Part shown: positions 45,669-55,001 of the stretch, in pieces
Numbering within the stretch: position 1 is the first letter of the stretch
Layout: each line of letters begins with the position of its first letter
Source: Enterococcus alishanensis
GTDB taxonomy: Bacteria; Bacillota; Bacilli; Lactobacillales; Enterococcaceae
Length of the DNA: 64,000 nt
Assembly: GCF_019218635.1 (NCBI RefSeq)
Contig: NZ_JAHUZB010000002.1
Location: forward strand, 124,001-188,000
Direction: 5' to 3'
The notes under the pieces: generated by a model
The model's database searches: none
What the model saw: only the letters and a program-made list of their open reading frames with translations
What the model was told of the DNA's origin: nothing
Program-made: the position numbers and the translations under genes

Positions 45669-47944
45669 ACACTTTTTACTTCAAATAAACCTTCTGGAAT
45701 TTCCTCTAATAATGGACTTTTTTGTCCTACAACTAATAAATTTAATTCATGCATCGCTCGGGTACAGACAGTATATAAAATCAAATTATCTTGCTCTGTT
45801 TGATAATTATCTGGTGAAACATTCCAAGCAAAGACTCGATCAAATTCTAACCCTTTCGCTAAATAAGTTGGAATAATAATCAGAGATTTCTTCATAAAAT
45901 CTTCTTCGTCAGTTAGCAGCTGAACATTTTCTTTTTGCGCATCACTTAAAGAATCATATAAGTCCTGACATTCTTCAGCAGTTTTGGCGATGATAGCAGT
46001 ACGCCAATATTTGGCTACTTCGACCGTATCAGTTAATTCTTGGGCAATCCGGGCAATCATCTCATTTTTTTTAAGTGAAAAGTACATTTTAGGTAGATCA
46101 CCTGCTCGTGCTGTCAGCTTTACACGATTTTCTTGAGTCAAAAATTGATTGGCAAAATTGGTAATTTCTTCAGTCGAACGGTAACTAGTAGTCAATTCAA
46201 AATGCCGAATCGTTTGATCACTAAATATTTCTGCTAAAGATTGGACCATGCTTTCATTACCAAATACTTTTTGATTTAAATCACCGCATAAAGTGTAGGT
46301 TGCATTAGGATATAAATATTTTAAAACGGCTACTTGCGCAGGTGAAAAATCTTGCATTTCATCAATAAAGATGAAGCGGGCTTTTTGATTTACTTCCAAA
46401 GGATAGATAGCTTTCATTAGAAGGAAAAGCAAATTACCATCTTCTAAACTAATGTCTTTATTTTTAAAATCTTGAATCAATTCCTTTAGCATCATTTGCC
46501 AATCGGATCGACTTAATTGGTAATGGGACAAAAGGTTATTTGGTATATTCTGTAAGAAATGTAAATACTGTTTCGCGTAATTTACAAAGGTGTAGCGGTT
46601 AATTTTTCGACGAATGCCTTTGAAACGACGGTTCACAACTTTTTGTAGCATTTGACGTCGTAATCGTCTCTCAGCCTTTTCAGAGTCTTCCATATTGGGA
46701 TTGTTAACAAAAGCTTCTTGAATTAGGTCTTCAGCAGCTTCTTTGGCCCAATCTTTTTTCATTTCGTCTTTAACAAAACCACCGATTTTTTTAAGTAGTT
46801 TTGTTTGTAACAATTGCATTCGTTGATACATTGGTAAAGCAGGATTGGTTTCTTGGTACCATGAGCGAATTTGTTTTTTTGAGATTAACGTTTGCTCGCC
46901 AATTTTTAAGTCTCTAAAGAGTGGCCCTAGATCAGTAATCTGTTGCGTATATTTTTCTAAAGCAGTAACAATCATTAAACTACTTTTTGCTCGTAAAATA
47001 CGATCATCTTGTCCCGATAAAAAGACTTCTTCATGACTCTCTTCTGTATGGATGGCATAATTTGGTAATAGTTTAGTTAAAAATGTTTTAAAGGTCTCAG
47101 TTGGAATGCCACTTTCTCCTAAAGAAGGCAGGACAGTCGACACATACTCTGAAAAGATATGGTTCGGTGAAAACAATAAGACTTGATCATTTTCTAACCA
47201 CTTACGGTTACTATAAAGTAAATAGGCCACTCGTTGTAATAAGGCAGAAGTTTTTCCGCTACCAGCAATTCCTTCCACAACCAAAACTTTGCTGCGGTTG
47301 TCACGGATAATTTCATTTTGGGCTTTTTGAATAGTAGCAACAATGTTTTTCATGTGATTGGAAGAAGCTTCATCTAAAATTTCAAGTAAGAAATCATCGT
47401 TGATGGCTTCCGAAGTATCCACCATTGATAGAATTTCACCGTCGCGAATTTTAAATTGTCGTTTTAAGATTAATTCGACTGGGATGACTGCATCATAACT
47501 TTCATAACTAGTGTCACCTAATTCTCCTTCATAATAAAGGTTAGCGATTGGTGCACGCCAGTCAATGACGATAGTCTCCTCTTGGCGATCTCTTAAAGAG
47601 GCGATACCTAAATAAAGGGTCTCTTTTCCAGCATCTTCTTGAAAATCTATGCGGGCGAAATAAGGATTCCCACTCATTAATTGTAAAACTTTTTGGCGTT
47701 TTTCTAAGGCAGCCAGTGTTTGATAGCGAACCAATAGTTCTTGTTCGTGTTGGCGGTTGTCAGCCATGGAATCAGCTAACGCTTCAAAGGAACCAGACTG
47801 AACTCTTTGACCAGCGTTTTCCATCATGGAAGCATCAAATGTCTGTTTACTTTTAGCAGTTCTTTTTTTTAAAATTTGATCTTCTTGATCAATAATCTCT
47901 AAGGTATTTAATAGATGTTGTTTCTCTAATTCTCTTGCTTGCAT
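45665..47944 (-). CDS. helD: RNA polymerase recycling motor ATPase HelD
   Basis: 759 residues, UvrD/Rep-like superfamily 1 ATPase. The N-terminal coiled-coil arm (about residues 1-130) enters the RNA polymerase secondary channel in characterised HelD. Walker A is EGIAGSGKTSALLQR near residue 230, Walker B is FIDEMQDFSP, and motif VI is YTVCTRAMHEL near the C-terminus. It frees stalled RNA polymerase from nucleic acid. A GGGGGA Shine-Dalgarno lies 6 nt upstream of the ATG. Confidence 0.92.
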   Translation of the reverse strand: MQARELEKQHLLNTLEIIDQEDQILKKRTAKSKQTFDASMMENAGQRVQSGSFEALADSMADNRQHEQELLVRYQTLAALEKRQKVLQLMSGNPYFARIDFQEDAGKETLYLGIASLRDRQEETIVIDWRAPIANLYYEGELGDTSYESYDAVIPVELILKRQFKIRDGEILSMVDTSEAINDDFLLEILDEASSNHMKNIVATIQKAQNEIIRDNRSKVLVVEGIAGSGKTSALLQRVAYLLYSNRKWLENDQVLLFSPNHIFSEYVSTVLPSLGESGIPTETFKTFLTKLLPNYAIHTEESHEEVFLSGQDDRILRAKSSLMIVTALEKYTQQITDLGPLFRDLKIGEQTLISKKQIRSWYQETNPALPMYQRMQLLQTKLLKKIGGFVKDEMKKDWAKEAAEDLIQEAFVNNPNMEDSEKAERRLRRQMLQKVVNRRFKGIRRKINRYTFVNYAKQYLHFLQNIPNNLLSHYQLSRSDWQMMLKELIQDFKNKDISLEDGNLLFLLMKAIYPLEVNQKARFIFIDEMQDFSPAQVAVLKYLYPNATYTLCGDLNQKVFGNESMVQSLAEIFSDQTIRHFELTTSYRSTEEITNFANQFLTQENRVKLTARAGDLPKMYFSLKKNEMIARIAQELTDTVEVAKYWRTAIIAKTAEECQDLYDSLSDAQKENVQLLTDEEDFMKKSLIIIPTYLAKGLEFDRVFAWNVSPDNYQTEQDNLILYTVCTRAMHELNLLVVGQKSPLLEEIPEGLFEVKSV

Positions 47945-47974
47945 CTCATGTCCCCCTTGTGCTAACGGCTATCA

Positions 47975-47983
47975 AGTATAGCA
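47975..47983 (-). promoter_or_regulatory. Extended -10 promoter for helD
   Basis: Minus strand TGCTATACT, about 30 nt from the helD start. Confidence 0.5.
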
Positions 47984-47998
47984 CATCTCAAGCAAAAT

Positions 47999-48031
47999 AA
48001 AAAAGAGAAAACCTAAATGGTTTTCTCTTGA
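47999..48031 (-). terminator. Terminator of the unknown gene upstream of helD
   Basis: AAGAGAAAACC-ATTTA-GGTTTTCTCTT on the minus strand, followed by T-rich sequence. It separates the gene from helD. Confidence 0.88.
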
Positions 48032-48036
48032 TAGAA

Positions 48037-48579
48037 TTATCTTTTAGCAAAGTAGCTATCTAAAACTAAATAACCATCTTGAAAAGCTTGTTCATCAAAA
48101 ACTATTTCCGAAATTTGGGTTTTATTTTGTAAGAAAGTAGCTGATGTAACGGATGTTTTTTTAATAAACCAAGTTTTGAATAATTGGTTAACTAAAGTTA
48201 TTCGCGCACCTTCATTCTCACTGTAAATGAAAGTACTAGCTTTTGTTAGGTCCTTGTATAAGTCAACATCCAATACCAGTTCTTGGCAGCAATATTTTTG
48301 ATTTAAAAGAGATTTTAGTGGCACCTCTTGATAAACAATTTGTAATAAAGTTTCTCCAAGTTCATTTAAGGTTTCGGCCTTTTCAAATAGTTGGTCAAAG
48401 GTCGTTTGATAAATCTCGTTGCCATATAAAAAACGTTTCACTATTTTATTTGTAAAGGTTTGTTGATCGACAGCTGATTGTCCTTCTTTTTCTAAGTGTG
48501 TATTCAGTGCTTTTAAGTATGCAGACATGACCATTTGTAAACTCTTTTCAAAATAAATACCAGTATTGATTTGTTTCAT
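48037..48579 (-). CDS. Hypothetical protein, unrecognised
   Basis: 180 residues, not recognised. No signal peptide or membrane helix. It looks largely alpha-helical in the first 100 residues (SLQMVMSAYLKALNTHLEKE, FEKAETLNELGETLLQIVYQE), with a conserved-looking pair of cysteines (KYCCQELVLDVDLY) and a mixed C-terminal half. Codon use resembles the neighbours, so it is not an obvious recent import. The start follows a GAGG in the minus leader. Its position behind helD with its own terminator suggests an independent unit. Confidence 0.7.
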   Translation of the reverse strand: MKQINTGIYFEKSLQMVMSAYLKALNTHLEKEGQSAVDQQTFTNKIVKRFLYGNEIYQTTFDQLFEKAETLNELGETLLQIVYQEVPLKSLLNQKYCCQELVLDVDLYKDLTKASTFIYSENEGARITLVNQLFKTWFIKKTSVTSATFLQNKTQISEIVFDEQAFQDGYLVLDSYFAKR

Positions 48580-48719
48580 TTAAAACATCCTCTCGAAATA
48601 AGTTAATTTTAGCTTATCATCTCCAGCAGAAAAATGATTGAAGAAAAGACTGAAACCTTATTTCCTTAAAAGATAACGAGTGTTAAAATGAAATTATTAA
48701 TTTAAAAGGGGAGATTTGT

Positions 48720-48899
48720 ATGCCATTTGTACACATTGAATTAGTCGAAGGTCGCACGCAAGAACAATTAACCAAGATGATGGAAGATGTAACTGAAGCA
48801 ATTTCAAAAAATGTTGGCGCACCAAAAGAAGCAGTGCATGTTATTATTACTGAATTGGCTAAAGATCGATTAGCACAAGCAGGAGAATGGAAAAAATAA
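48720..48899 (+). CDS. 4-oxalocrotonate tautomerase family protein
   Basis: 59 residues ([20 protein letters not shown] and on). Pro2, which becomes the N-terminal catalytic proline after Met removal, is present. So are the basic residues of the family (Arg12, and EAVHVIITE in the second strand). The length is exactly that of small 4-OT enzymes (about 60 residues). An AAGGGGAG Shine-Dalgarno lies 6 nt upstream. The physiological substrate is unknown. It is followed by the thrS promoter. Confidence 0.9.
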   Translation: MPFVHIELVEGRTQEQLTKMMEDVTEAISKNVGAPKEAVHVIITELAKDRLAQAGEWKK

Positions 48900-48913
48900 G
48901 TATCAATTAATAC

Positions 48914-48943
48914 TTGCATTTTTTTTGAAGACATGTTTATAAT
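48914..48943 (+). promoter_or_regulatory. thrS promoter
   Basis: TTGCAT (48914-48919), 18 nt, TATAAT (48938-48943). Transcription would start near 48950, just before the T-box. Confidence 0.75.
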
Positions 48944-48959
48944 GTTACATAAATTGATT

Positions 48960-49174
48960 GATATGAAAGACAACAGATCTTGTTATTTGTTTTAAAGAGA
49001 GGAAAAGCTAGGCTGAGAATTTTCCAACAAAACTTGAGATGACCACTTTCTTGACCTTTGTTAAATGCAAGGGCGGATACAGCACCGTTATCGCTTAGAG
49101 GAGCTTCGGCTCAAAGATTAGGTGGAACCACGTTGATTCGTCCTAGTGTCATGCAGACACTAGGACTTTTTTTA
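48960..49174 (+). ncRNA. T-box leader (tRNA-Thr sensing) of thrS
   Basis: Stem I is closed by GAAAG (48965-48969) and CTTTC (49046-49050). A likely specifier ACC (Thr) at 49042-49044 is followed by A. The T-box sequence TGGAACCACG is at 49123-49132, within the antiterminator. The intrinsic terminator is at 49140-49174. Uncharged tRNA-Thr would stabilise the antiterminator and allow thrS transcription. Confidence 0.92.
49140..49174 (+). terminator. T-box regulated terminator of thrS
   Basis: GTCCTAGTGTC-ATGCA-GACACTAGGAC, 11 bp, then seven T. Its 5' arm overlaps the antiterminator. Confidence 0.93.
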
Positions 49175-49204
49175 TATCATCAAATATTAAGGAGGAATTT
49201 TTTA

Positions 49205-51142
49205 ATGACAGTTAAGATTTCATTTCCAGATGGATCAGTCAATGAATTCAAGGATGGGATTACCGGCTTAGAGATTGCAGATAGTATTTCTAAATCATTA
49301 GCAAAAAAAGCATTAGCAATTGTAGTAAATGATCAATTAGAGGACTTAAATCGACCAATCGATCAAGATGCATCAATTAAATTAATTACTGATCAAGATG
49401 AAGAAGCGTTAGATTTATTACGTCACTCTTCAGCGCATTTAATGGCTCAAGCTATGCGCCGTCTGTATCCAAATATTCATTTTGGTGTCGGACCGTTTAT
49501 CGATACCGGTTTTTATTATGATACCGACAATGGTGAAGTTCAGGTTTCTGAAGAAGATTTCCCAGCAATCGAAAAAGAAATGGCAAAAATTGTCAAAGAA
49601 AACTTACCAATTGAACGCAAAGTAATGAGCCGTCAAGAGGCGCTAGATTTCTTTAGCTATGACCCTTATAAAGTTGAATTAATCAATGATTTACCAGAAG
49701 ACGATGTAATTACTGCTTATACTCAAGGAGAATTTACAGACTTATGTCGTGGACCGCATGTACCATCAACTGGTAAAATCAAAGTCTTTAAATTATTATC
49801 AGTCGCAGGTGCATATTGGCGCGGAAATTCTGATAATAAAATGATGCAACGGGTTTACGGTACAGCTTTCTTCAATAAAGCAGACTTAGAGCATTTCTTA
49901 AAAATGCGAGAAGAAGCTAAAGAACGTGATCACCGTAAATTAGGGAAAGAATTGGATTTATTTATGGTTTCACCAGAAGTTGGTTCAGGGTTACCATTCT
50001 GGTTACCAAAAGGTGCAACAATCCGTCGTACCATCGAACGTTACATTGTAGATAAAGAAATCTCAATGGGCTATGAACATGTATACACGCCTGTTTTAGC
50101 CGATACAGAATTGTATAAAACTTCTGGACACTGGGATCATTATAAAGAAGACATGTTCCCAATTATGGATATGGGAGACGGCGAAAGTCTTGTCTTGCGT
50201 CCAATGAACTGTCCACATCACATGATGATTTATAAAAATCACGTGCATTCTTATCGTGAATTACCAATTCGTTTAGCCGAATTAGGAATGGATCACCGCT
50301 ACGAAAAATCTGGTGCATTATCAGGTTTGCAAAGGGTACGTGAAATGACGATGAATGATGCCCACATCTTTGTTCGTCCAGATCAAATTAAAGATGAATT
50401 CCGCCGTACTTTAGATTTAGTTTTAGCAGTATATGAAGATTTCGGTTTTGAAGATTATCGTTTCCGCTTAAGCTATCGTGATCCATCAAATACAGAAAAA
50501 TATTTTGATGATGATGAAATGTGGGAAACTTCTCAACGTCTGTTAAAAGAAGTAATGGATGAATCAGGATTCCCTTATTTTGAAGCAGATGGTGAAGCAG
50601 CTTTCTATGGTCCTAAATTGGATGTGCAAGTACAAACAGCTTTGGGTACAGAAGAAACATTATCAACGATTCAATTTGACTTCTTATTACCAGAACGATT
50701 TGAATTGGAATATGTTGGTGAAGACGGAAAGAACCATCGTCCAGTCGTTGTCCACCGTTCAGTTGTTTCAACGATGGAACGCTTTACAGCTTACTTGATT
50801 GAACAATACAAAGGCGCTTTCCCAACTTGGTTGGCTCCAGAACAAGTGGTAATTATCCCAGTCTCTCCTGAACATCATGGTGAATATGCCTATGAAGTTA
50901 AAGATCGCTTGGTACGTGAAGGTGTGCGTGTGGAAGTCGATGAAAGAAATGAGAAAATGGGCTACAAGATTCGTCAAGCACAAACGCAAAAAATTCCTTA
51001 CATTTTAGTTGTTGGGGATAAAGAAGTAGAAAGTGCTAGTGTGAATGTCCGTCGCTATGGTCAAGAAGAACAAGAAGTTCAAGCATTAAATCTTTTTGTT
51101 GAAGCGATTAATGCAGATATTAAAAACTTTAGCCGTGGCTAA
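49205..51142 (+). CDS. thrS: Threonyl-tRNA synthetase
   Basis: 645 residues. TGS domain at the N-terminus ([16 protein letters not shown]), editing domain with [11 protein letters not shown] and the later Cys/His of [11 protein letters not shown], then the class II catalytic core ([11 protein letters not shown] with zinc-binding Cys/His, [16 protein letters not shown]) and the anticodon-binding domain. ATG 49205 follows AAGGAGG. The open frame that reaches back to 49058 runs through the T-box and is not coding. Confidence 0.98.
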   Translation: MTVKISFPDGSVNEFKDGITGLEIADSISKSLAKKALAIVVNDQLEDLNRPIDQDASIKLITDQDEEALDLLRHSSAHLMAQAMRRLYPNIHFGVGPFIDTGFYYDTDNGEVQVSEEDFPAIEKEMAKIVKENLPIERKVMSRQEALDFFSYDPYKVELINDLPEDDVITAYTQGEFTDLCRGPHVPSTGKIKVFKLLSVAGAYWRGNSDNKMMQRVYGTAFFNKADLEHFLKMREEAKERDHRKLGKELDLFMVSPEVGSGLPFWLPKGATIRRTIERYIVDKEISMGYEHVYTPVLADTELYKTSGHWDHYKEDMFPIMDMGDGESLVLRPMNCPHHMMIYKNHVHSYRELPIRLAELGMDHRYEKSGALSGLQRVREMTMNDAHIFVRPDQIKDEFRRTLDLVLAVYEDFGFEDYRFRLSYRDPSNTEKYFDDDEMWETSQRLLKEVMDESGFPYFEADGEAAFYGPKLDVQVQTALGTEETLSTIQFDFLLPERFELEYVGEDGKNHRPVVVHRSVVSTMERFTAYLIEQYKGAFPTWLAPEQVVIIPVSPEHHGEYAYEVKDRLVREGVRVEVDERNEKMGYKIRQAQTQKIPYILVVGDKEVESASVNVRRYGQEEQEVQALNLFVEAINADIKNFSRG

Positions 51143-51150
51143 AGTGAACC

Positions 51151-51187
51151 AAGGTACTCTTTGATAAATGAAGAGTACCTTTTTTTT
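51151..51187 (+). terminator. thrS terminator
   Basis: AAGGTACTCTT / AAGAGTACCTT stem with eight T. Confidence 0.92.
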
Positions 51188-51481
51188 GTGGAAATCTTTT
51201 TTAGAAGACTTTATTTCAATGGATTTTAAAGATAGTGACTTTTCCACAAAAAAAAACAGTAAAAAATGTTTCACGCTCAACAATAATTTTATCTGGTAAA
51301 AAAACTGATATTTCGGTTTTGGTAAAAAAACGATTGCCTTTTTTAAAATGAATGTGAAACATTTGTGAATATTATAAGACCTAAAGATTAAACTTATAAA
51401 AAGATAAGCAGACTAATCCTTTTTAAAAAATCAAATTTCAGCTACAATATGAAAGTAATGTAAACTGGAAGGAATGTACAT
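51181..51481. other. A/T-rich intergenic region before the PBP gene
   Basis: About 300 nt without a gene. It holds a 14-nt inverted repeat (51181-51194 and 51241-51254, core TTTGTGGAAA/TTTCCACAAA), a direct repeat TGGTAAAAAAAC (51293-51304 and 51319-51330), and a weak -10 TACAAT at 51443-51448. No small gene with a Shine-Dalgarno was seen. Confidence 0.5.
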
Positions 51482-53638
51482 ATGAAGTTATCAAATCTAC
51501 TAAAAAAAATTTTTAGTCCTTTTATAAAATTAACCCGAAAATTGGCTGATGCCGAACGTAAACATCGAGGGAAATCAAAGACGAGCCATGTACCATTTCG
51601 GTTAAACTTTTTGTTTTTTGTTATTTTCACATTGTTTGCTATTTTAGTTGGACGCTTGGCTTATTTGCAAATTGATCAAAAAGAAGCTTTAACCAAAGAA
51701 TTAGATGCATCAACCTCGGTCACGGTAACTGGCAGTACGCCGCGAGGAATGATTTATGATGCTGAAGGAAATGCTTTAGTAAGCAATCAATCCAATGCTG
51801 CTATTATCTATACTCGTGGAAACAACACCGAAGCTGCCGATATTTATCAATTAGCGAATCGCTTAAATGAATTAATTGATATGCCAGTTAATGAAGACTT
51901 AACAAGTCGAGATAAAAAAGATTACTATTTAGCAGATCCCGAGCATTTAGAAGAGGCGCAAAACAATTTAACCAACCGACAAAAAGTTCAAAGTACTTCT
52001 GACCAATACAGCGAGATGGTTAAGAATGTGACTGATGAACAAATTGATTTTAATGAAGAAGAATTAAAAGCAGCGACAATCTTTACAAATATGAATGCAG
52101 CGACTGCCTTGAATACGGTTTTTGTGAAAAATGAAGGAGTTACTGACGAAGAATTAGCTGTTATTTCTGAGAATGCTTCAAGCTTAAACGGTGTCTCAAC
52201 CGGTTGGGATTGGTCTCGTTCTTACAGTAGTAATTTAGATAGTTCGCTAAGAAGCATTTTGGGAACTGTTTCCACTGAAAAGGAAGGTTTACCCGCTGAT
52301 GAAGTGGATGAGTATTTGAAAAAAGGTTATTCTCTAAATGATCGAGTTGGACAAAGCTATCTTGAGAAAGAATATGAAAGTGAACTTCAAGGAAAGAAAA
52401 GTAAAACTAAAGTAAATTTAGATAAACAAGGCAACGTTAAGTCTACTGAAGAAATTAATTCAGGTAGCAAAGGAAATAATTTGAAATTAACAATTAATAG
52501 CACTTTTCAACAAAAAGTAGAAGAAATTGTTGAGCGGAATTATCAAACGTTGATTAGTAATGGCGATGCACAATATTCACCGGGAGTTTATGTGGTTGTG
52601 ACCGATCCAAACAATGGCGATATATTATCAATGGTTGGCTATTCTCATAAAGCTGGAAGCAGTGATTTAGATGAATATGCTTTAGGAACAGTCAACGACT
52701 TTTTTGAACCAGGCTCTGTGGTAAAAGGGGCAACCGTAACTGCTGGTTATGAACAAGGTGTCATTACTGGAAATGATACTTTAATCGATGAACCAATTAA
52801 GCTTGCAGGTACGGCGATCAAAGGCTCCATTTACAATCGGACATCAATTGGTAATCAAATCTCCACAAACACAGTCAAAGCTTTAGAATGGTCATCAAAT
52901 GCCTATATGATGAAACTGGTGTTGAGAATGTTAGGTGTTGAATATTCCTACAATATGACCTTGCCGCAAATAGCTAGTACTAAAGCTGCTTACGATAAAT
53001 TAAGGAATTCATTTGCCGAATATGGTTTAGGTGTTAAAACTGGGATTGATTTACCAAGTGAAGACACTGGGATTGTGAGACAAAACTTTGGCGAAAGCAC
53101 TGGACCTGGTGGAGGTAACTTGCTTGACCTTTCTTTCGGTCAGTATGATACTTATAGTGCGTTGCAATTGGCGCAATATGCAGCAACTGTCGCGAATGGT
53201 GGCACACGGATTTCTCCTCACTTGGTTTCAGGAATTTATGACAATTCAAGTGACGGTGGTTTAGGTGATTTGGAAAAAGAAATTACTGGAGAAGCATTGA
53301 ATAATGTCAATATTTCTGCTGAGCAAATGGCAATAATTCGTCAAGGATTTTACCAAGTGGTTCACGGCAGCGATCCGAATACAACAGGAACCTCATTGCG
53401 AACAGCGGCGTTAGATATGTCAGCTAAAACTGGGACAGCAGAAACTTCAGTTACGGTAAATGGTGAAGTGATCAATACAATTAATAGCAATTTAGTTGCT
53501 TATGCACCATCAGATAATCCGACGGTTTCTTTAAGTGTTGTTATTCCACAACTTACATCGTCTCACGATTCAACAGCCCAAACAATTGGAAGAGAAATTA
53601 TTGATGCTTATGCCGCACAATTTGGCGCAACACAATAA
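51482..53638 (+). CDS. Class B penicillin-binding protein (PBP2B-like transpeptidase)
   Basis: 718 residues. A basic cytoplasmic tail (about 1-42), one membrane anchor (43-63), a PBP dimerisation domain, then the transpeptidase domain. The active site has Ser412-x-x-Lys415 (PGSVVKG), Ser471-Ser-Asn473, and Lys649-Thr-Gly651 (KTGTAET). It cross-links peptidoglycan at the outer membrane face. The order thrS - PBP - gpx - rpmG matches the enterococcal PBP2B locus. Whether it serves elongation or division is inferred from that synteny only. Confidence 0.93.
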   Translation: MKLSNLLKKIFSPFIKLTRKLADAERKHRGKSKTSHVPFRLNFLFFVIFTLFAILVGRLAYLQIDQKEALTKELDASTSVTVTGSTPRGMIYDAEGNALVSNQSNAAIIYTRGNNTEAADIYQLANRLNELIDMPVNEDLTSRDKKDYYLADPEHLEEAQNNLTNRQKVQSTSDQYSEMVKNVTDEQIDFNEEELKAATIFTNMNAATALNTVFVKNEGVTDEELAVISENASSLNGVSTGWDWSRSYSSNLDSSLRSILGTVSTEKEGLPADEVDEYLKKGYSLNDRVGQSYLEKEYESELQGKKSKTKVNLDKQGNVKSTEEINSGSKGNNLKLTINSTFQQKVEEIVERNYQTLISNGDAQYSPGVYVVVTDPNNGDILSMVGYSHKAGSSDLDEYALGTVNDFFEPGSVVKGATVTAGYEQGVITGNDTLIDEPIKLAGTAIKGSIYNRTSIGNQISTNTVKALEWSSNAYMMKLVLRMLGVEYSYNMTLPQIASTKAAYDKLRNSFAEYGLGVKTGIDLPSEDTGIVRQNFGESTGPGGGNLLDLSFGQYDTYSALQLAQYAATVANGGTRISPHLVSGIYDNSSDGGLGDLEKEITGEALNNVNISAEQMAIIRQGFYQVVHGSDPNTTGTSLRTAALDMSAKTGTAETSVTVNGEVINTINSNLVAYAPSDNPTVSLSVVIPQLTSSHDSTAQTIGREIIDAYAAQFGATQ

Positions 53639-53663
53639 GTGAATCCCCTAAGGAGGAAAAACA

Positions 53664-54140
53664 ATGTCAGTTTATGATTTTCAAGTAAAAGAAGTCGACG
53701 GTAGTCAAAAAAGTTTGGCTGATTACGAGGGCAAGGTTTTATTGATTGTTAATACAGCAACTGGTTGTGGTTTTACACCACAATATGAGGGTCTGCAAAA
53801 ACTTTATGATACTTATCAAAAATCAGGTTTTGAAGTATTGGATTTTCCTTGTAACCAATTTGGTCATCAAGCGCCAGGTTCGAATGAAGAAATTGTTGAA
53901 TTTTGTCAATTGAATTATAATACCACTTTTGAAACCTTTGCTAAAATTGATGTGAACGGTGAAAATCAATCACCGCTTTATAAATACATGAAGGAAACGC
54001 AAGGTGGTTTACTTAACAATGCAATCAAATGGAATTTCACTAAGTTTCTAGTAGATCGTCAAGGAAATGTAGTAAAACGCTATAGTTCACAAACAGAGCC
54101 GGAAAAAATTGCGTTAGATATTGAAAAATTGTTGGCTTAA
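53664..54140 (+). CDS. Glutathione peroxidase family protein
   Basis: 158 residues, thioredoxin-fold peroxidase of the non-selenium (Cys) type. Peroxidatic Cys35 in NTATGCGFTPQYEGL, a second Cys in FPCNQFGHQ, and the WNFTKFLVD motif that supplies the active-site Trp/Asn. Firmicute members usually take electrons from thioredoxin rather than glutathione. AAGGAGG precedes the ATG; it starts 26 nt after the PBP gene and is likely cotranscribed. Confidence 0.93.
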   Translation: MSVYDFQVKEVDGSQKSLADYEGKVLLIVNTATGCGFTPQYEGLQKLYDTYQKSGFEVLDFPCNQFGHQAPGSNEEIVEFCQLNYNTTFETFAKIDVNGENQSPLYKYMKETQGGLLNNAIKWNFTKFLVDRQGNVVKRYSSQTEPEKIALDIEKLLA

Positions 54141-54199
54141 ACGTCAAGTAGAATTACTTAACAAATTTTCTCAAAACACTAGTCAAGCAACAAAAAAAA

Positions 54200-54215
54200 T
54201 GCTATGATGTCATAG
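54200..54215 (+). promoter_or_regulatory. rpmG promoter with overlapping palindrome
   Basis: TGCTATGAT (extended -10) with TAGTCA 17 nt upstream. The -10 lies within CTATGA-TG-TCATAG (54202-54215). Confidence 0.55.
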
Positions 54216-54260
54216 TCTGAGAGATATCTTAGTAAATTTTGTTGTGAGGGAGGGAAAATC

Positions 54261-54410
54261 ATGCGCGTAAACATCACTTTAGAATGTACTTCTTGTAAAG
54301 AACGTAACTACTTAACAAATAAAAACAAACGTAACAATCCTGACCGTTTGGAAAAGAAAAAATATTGCCCACGTGAACGCAAAGTTACTTTGCACCGTGA
54401 AGTAAAATAA
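54261..54410 (+). CDS. rpmG: 50S ribosomal protein L33
   Basis: 49 residues starting [19 protein letters not shown]. Basic, and matches L33 along its whole length ([14 protein letters not shown]). The first zinc pair CTSC is intact, but the second keeps only one Cys (YCPRER). It is thus between the zinc (C+) and zinc-free (C-) forms. The ATG follows GGGAGGG. It has its own promoter and terminator. Confidence 0.96.
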   Translation: MRVNITLECTSCKERNYLTNKNKRNNPDRLEKKKYCPRERKVTLHREVK

Positions 54411-54424
54411 TTTTTTAAAAGTCG

Positions 54425-54463
54425 AGCTGGGATTCTCAATTATTGAGGATTTCAGCTTTTTTG
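54425..54463 (+). terminator. rpmG terminator
   Basis: AGCTGGGATTCTCAA...TTGAGGATTTCAGCT stem plus T-run. Confidence 0.85.
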
Positions 54464-54596
54464 TGTTAAATAATTTCAAAGACTCATGAATAGTTCTTGG
54501 TATCATCAATATTTTTTGCTAAACTTTTAACAAATGATTTTTAAAATCAAACTAAAAAATTTCTATTGCGACAAATGAATAGAGAGGAATGATCAC

Positions 54597-55001
54597 GTGC
54601 GTAATGTCCCACCAATTTTAAAACCAATCGCTTTATTGACGTTATCAACTTTAATTGCTACAGCAACAGGAGTTGTCAATAGTTCCAGTTATCGCAGTAA
54701 TTCTGGAAATAGTTCAACGGAAACAACTAGTCAAAGCAATAGTTCTGTGACAAGTGAATCTCAAAGTAGTATTTCAACTGATAGTTCAACTAGCTCACAA
54801 AATTCTTCTGGCAGTTCTTCTAGTTCCCTATCAACAGAAGATAGCAATAATTATAATAATTATGATTCGAGTAGCTCGCAAACCAATGATGATGGTTATG
54901 GTTCGTCTAGCAGTTCATCTATCCAACAAGATGACACAACTCCTTCATCATCGGCGACAAATGAAAATGCTGTGACACCGGAAGCAGGTGGCAACGAATG
55001 A
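54597..55001 (+). CDS. Ser/Thr-rich membrane-anchored or secreted protein, unrecognised
   Basis: 134 residues, not recognised. A hydrophobic N-terminal segment (about residues 8-27) acts as signal or anchor and is followed by about 100 residues of low-complexity Ser, Thr, Asn and Gln without cysteines or a sorting motif. It begins with GTG behind GAGGAA. It overlaps the next gene by 4 nt (ATGA), so the two are coupled. Such a tail may be a wall-spanning spacer or a glycosylation substrate; this is inference. Confidence 0.65.
   Translation: MRNVPPILKPIALLTLSTLIATATGVVNSSSYRSNSGNSSTETTSQSNSSVTSESQSSISTDSSTSSQNSSGSSSSSLSTEDSNNYNNYDSSSSQTNDDGYGSSSSSSIQQDDTTPSSSATNENAVTPEAGGNE

Noticed and set aside
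49058-49204. Upstream extension of the thrS reading frame (49 extra codons)
   Set aside because: It runs through the T-box and its terminator, has no Shine-Dalgarno, and is not like ThrS N-termini.
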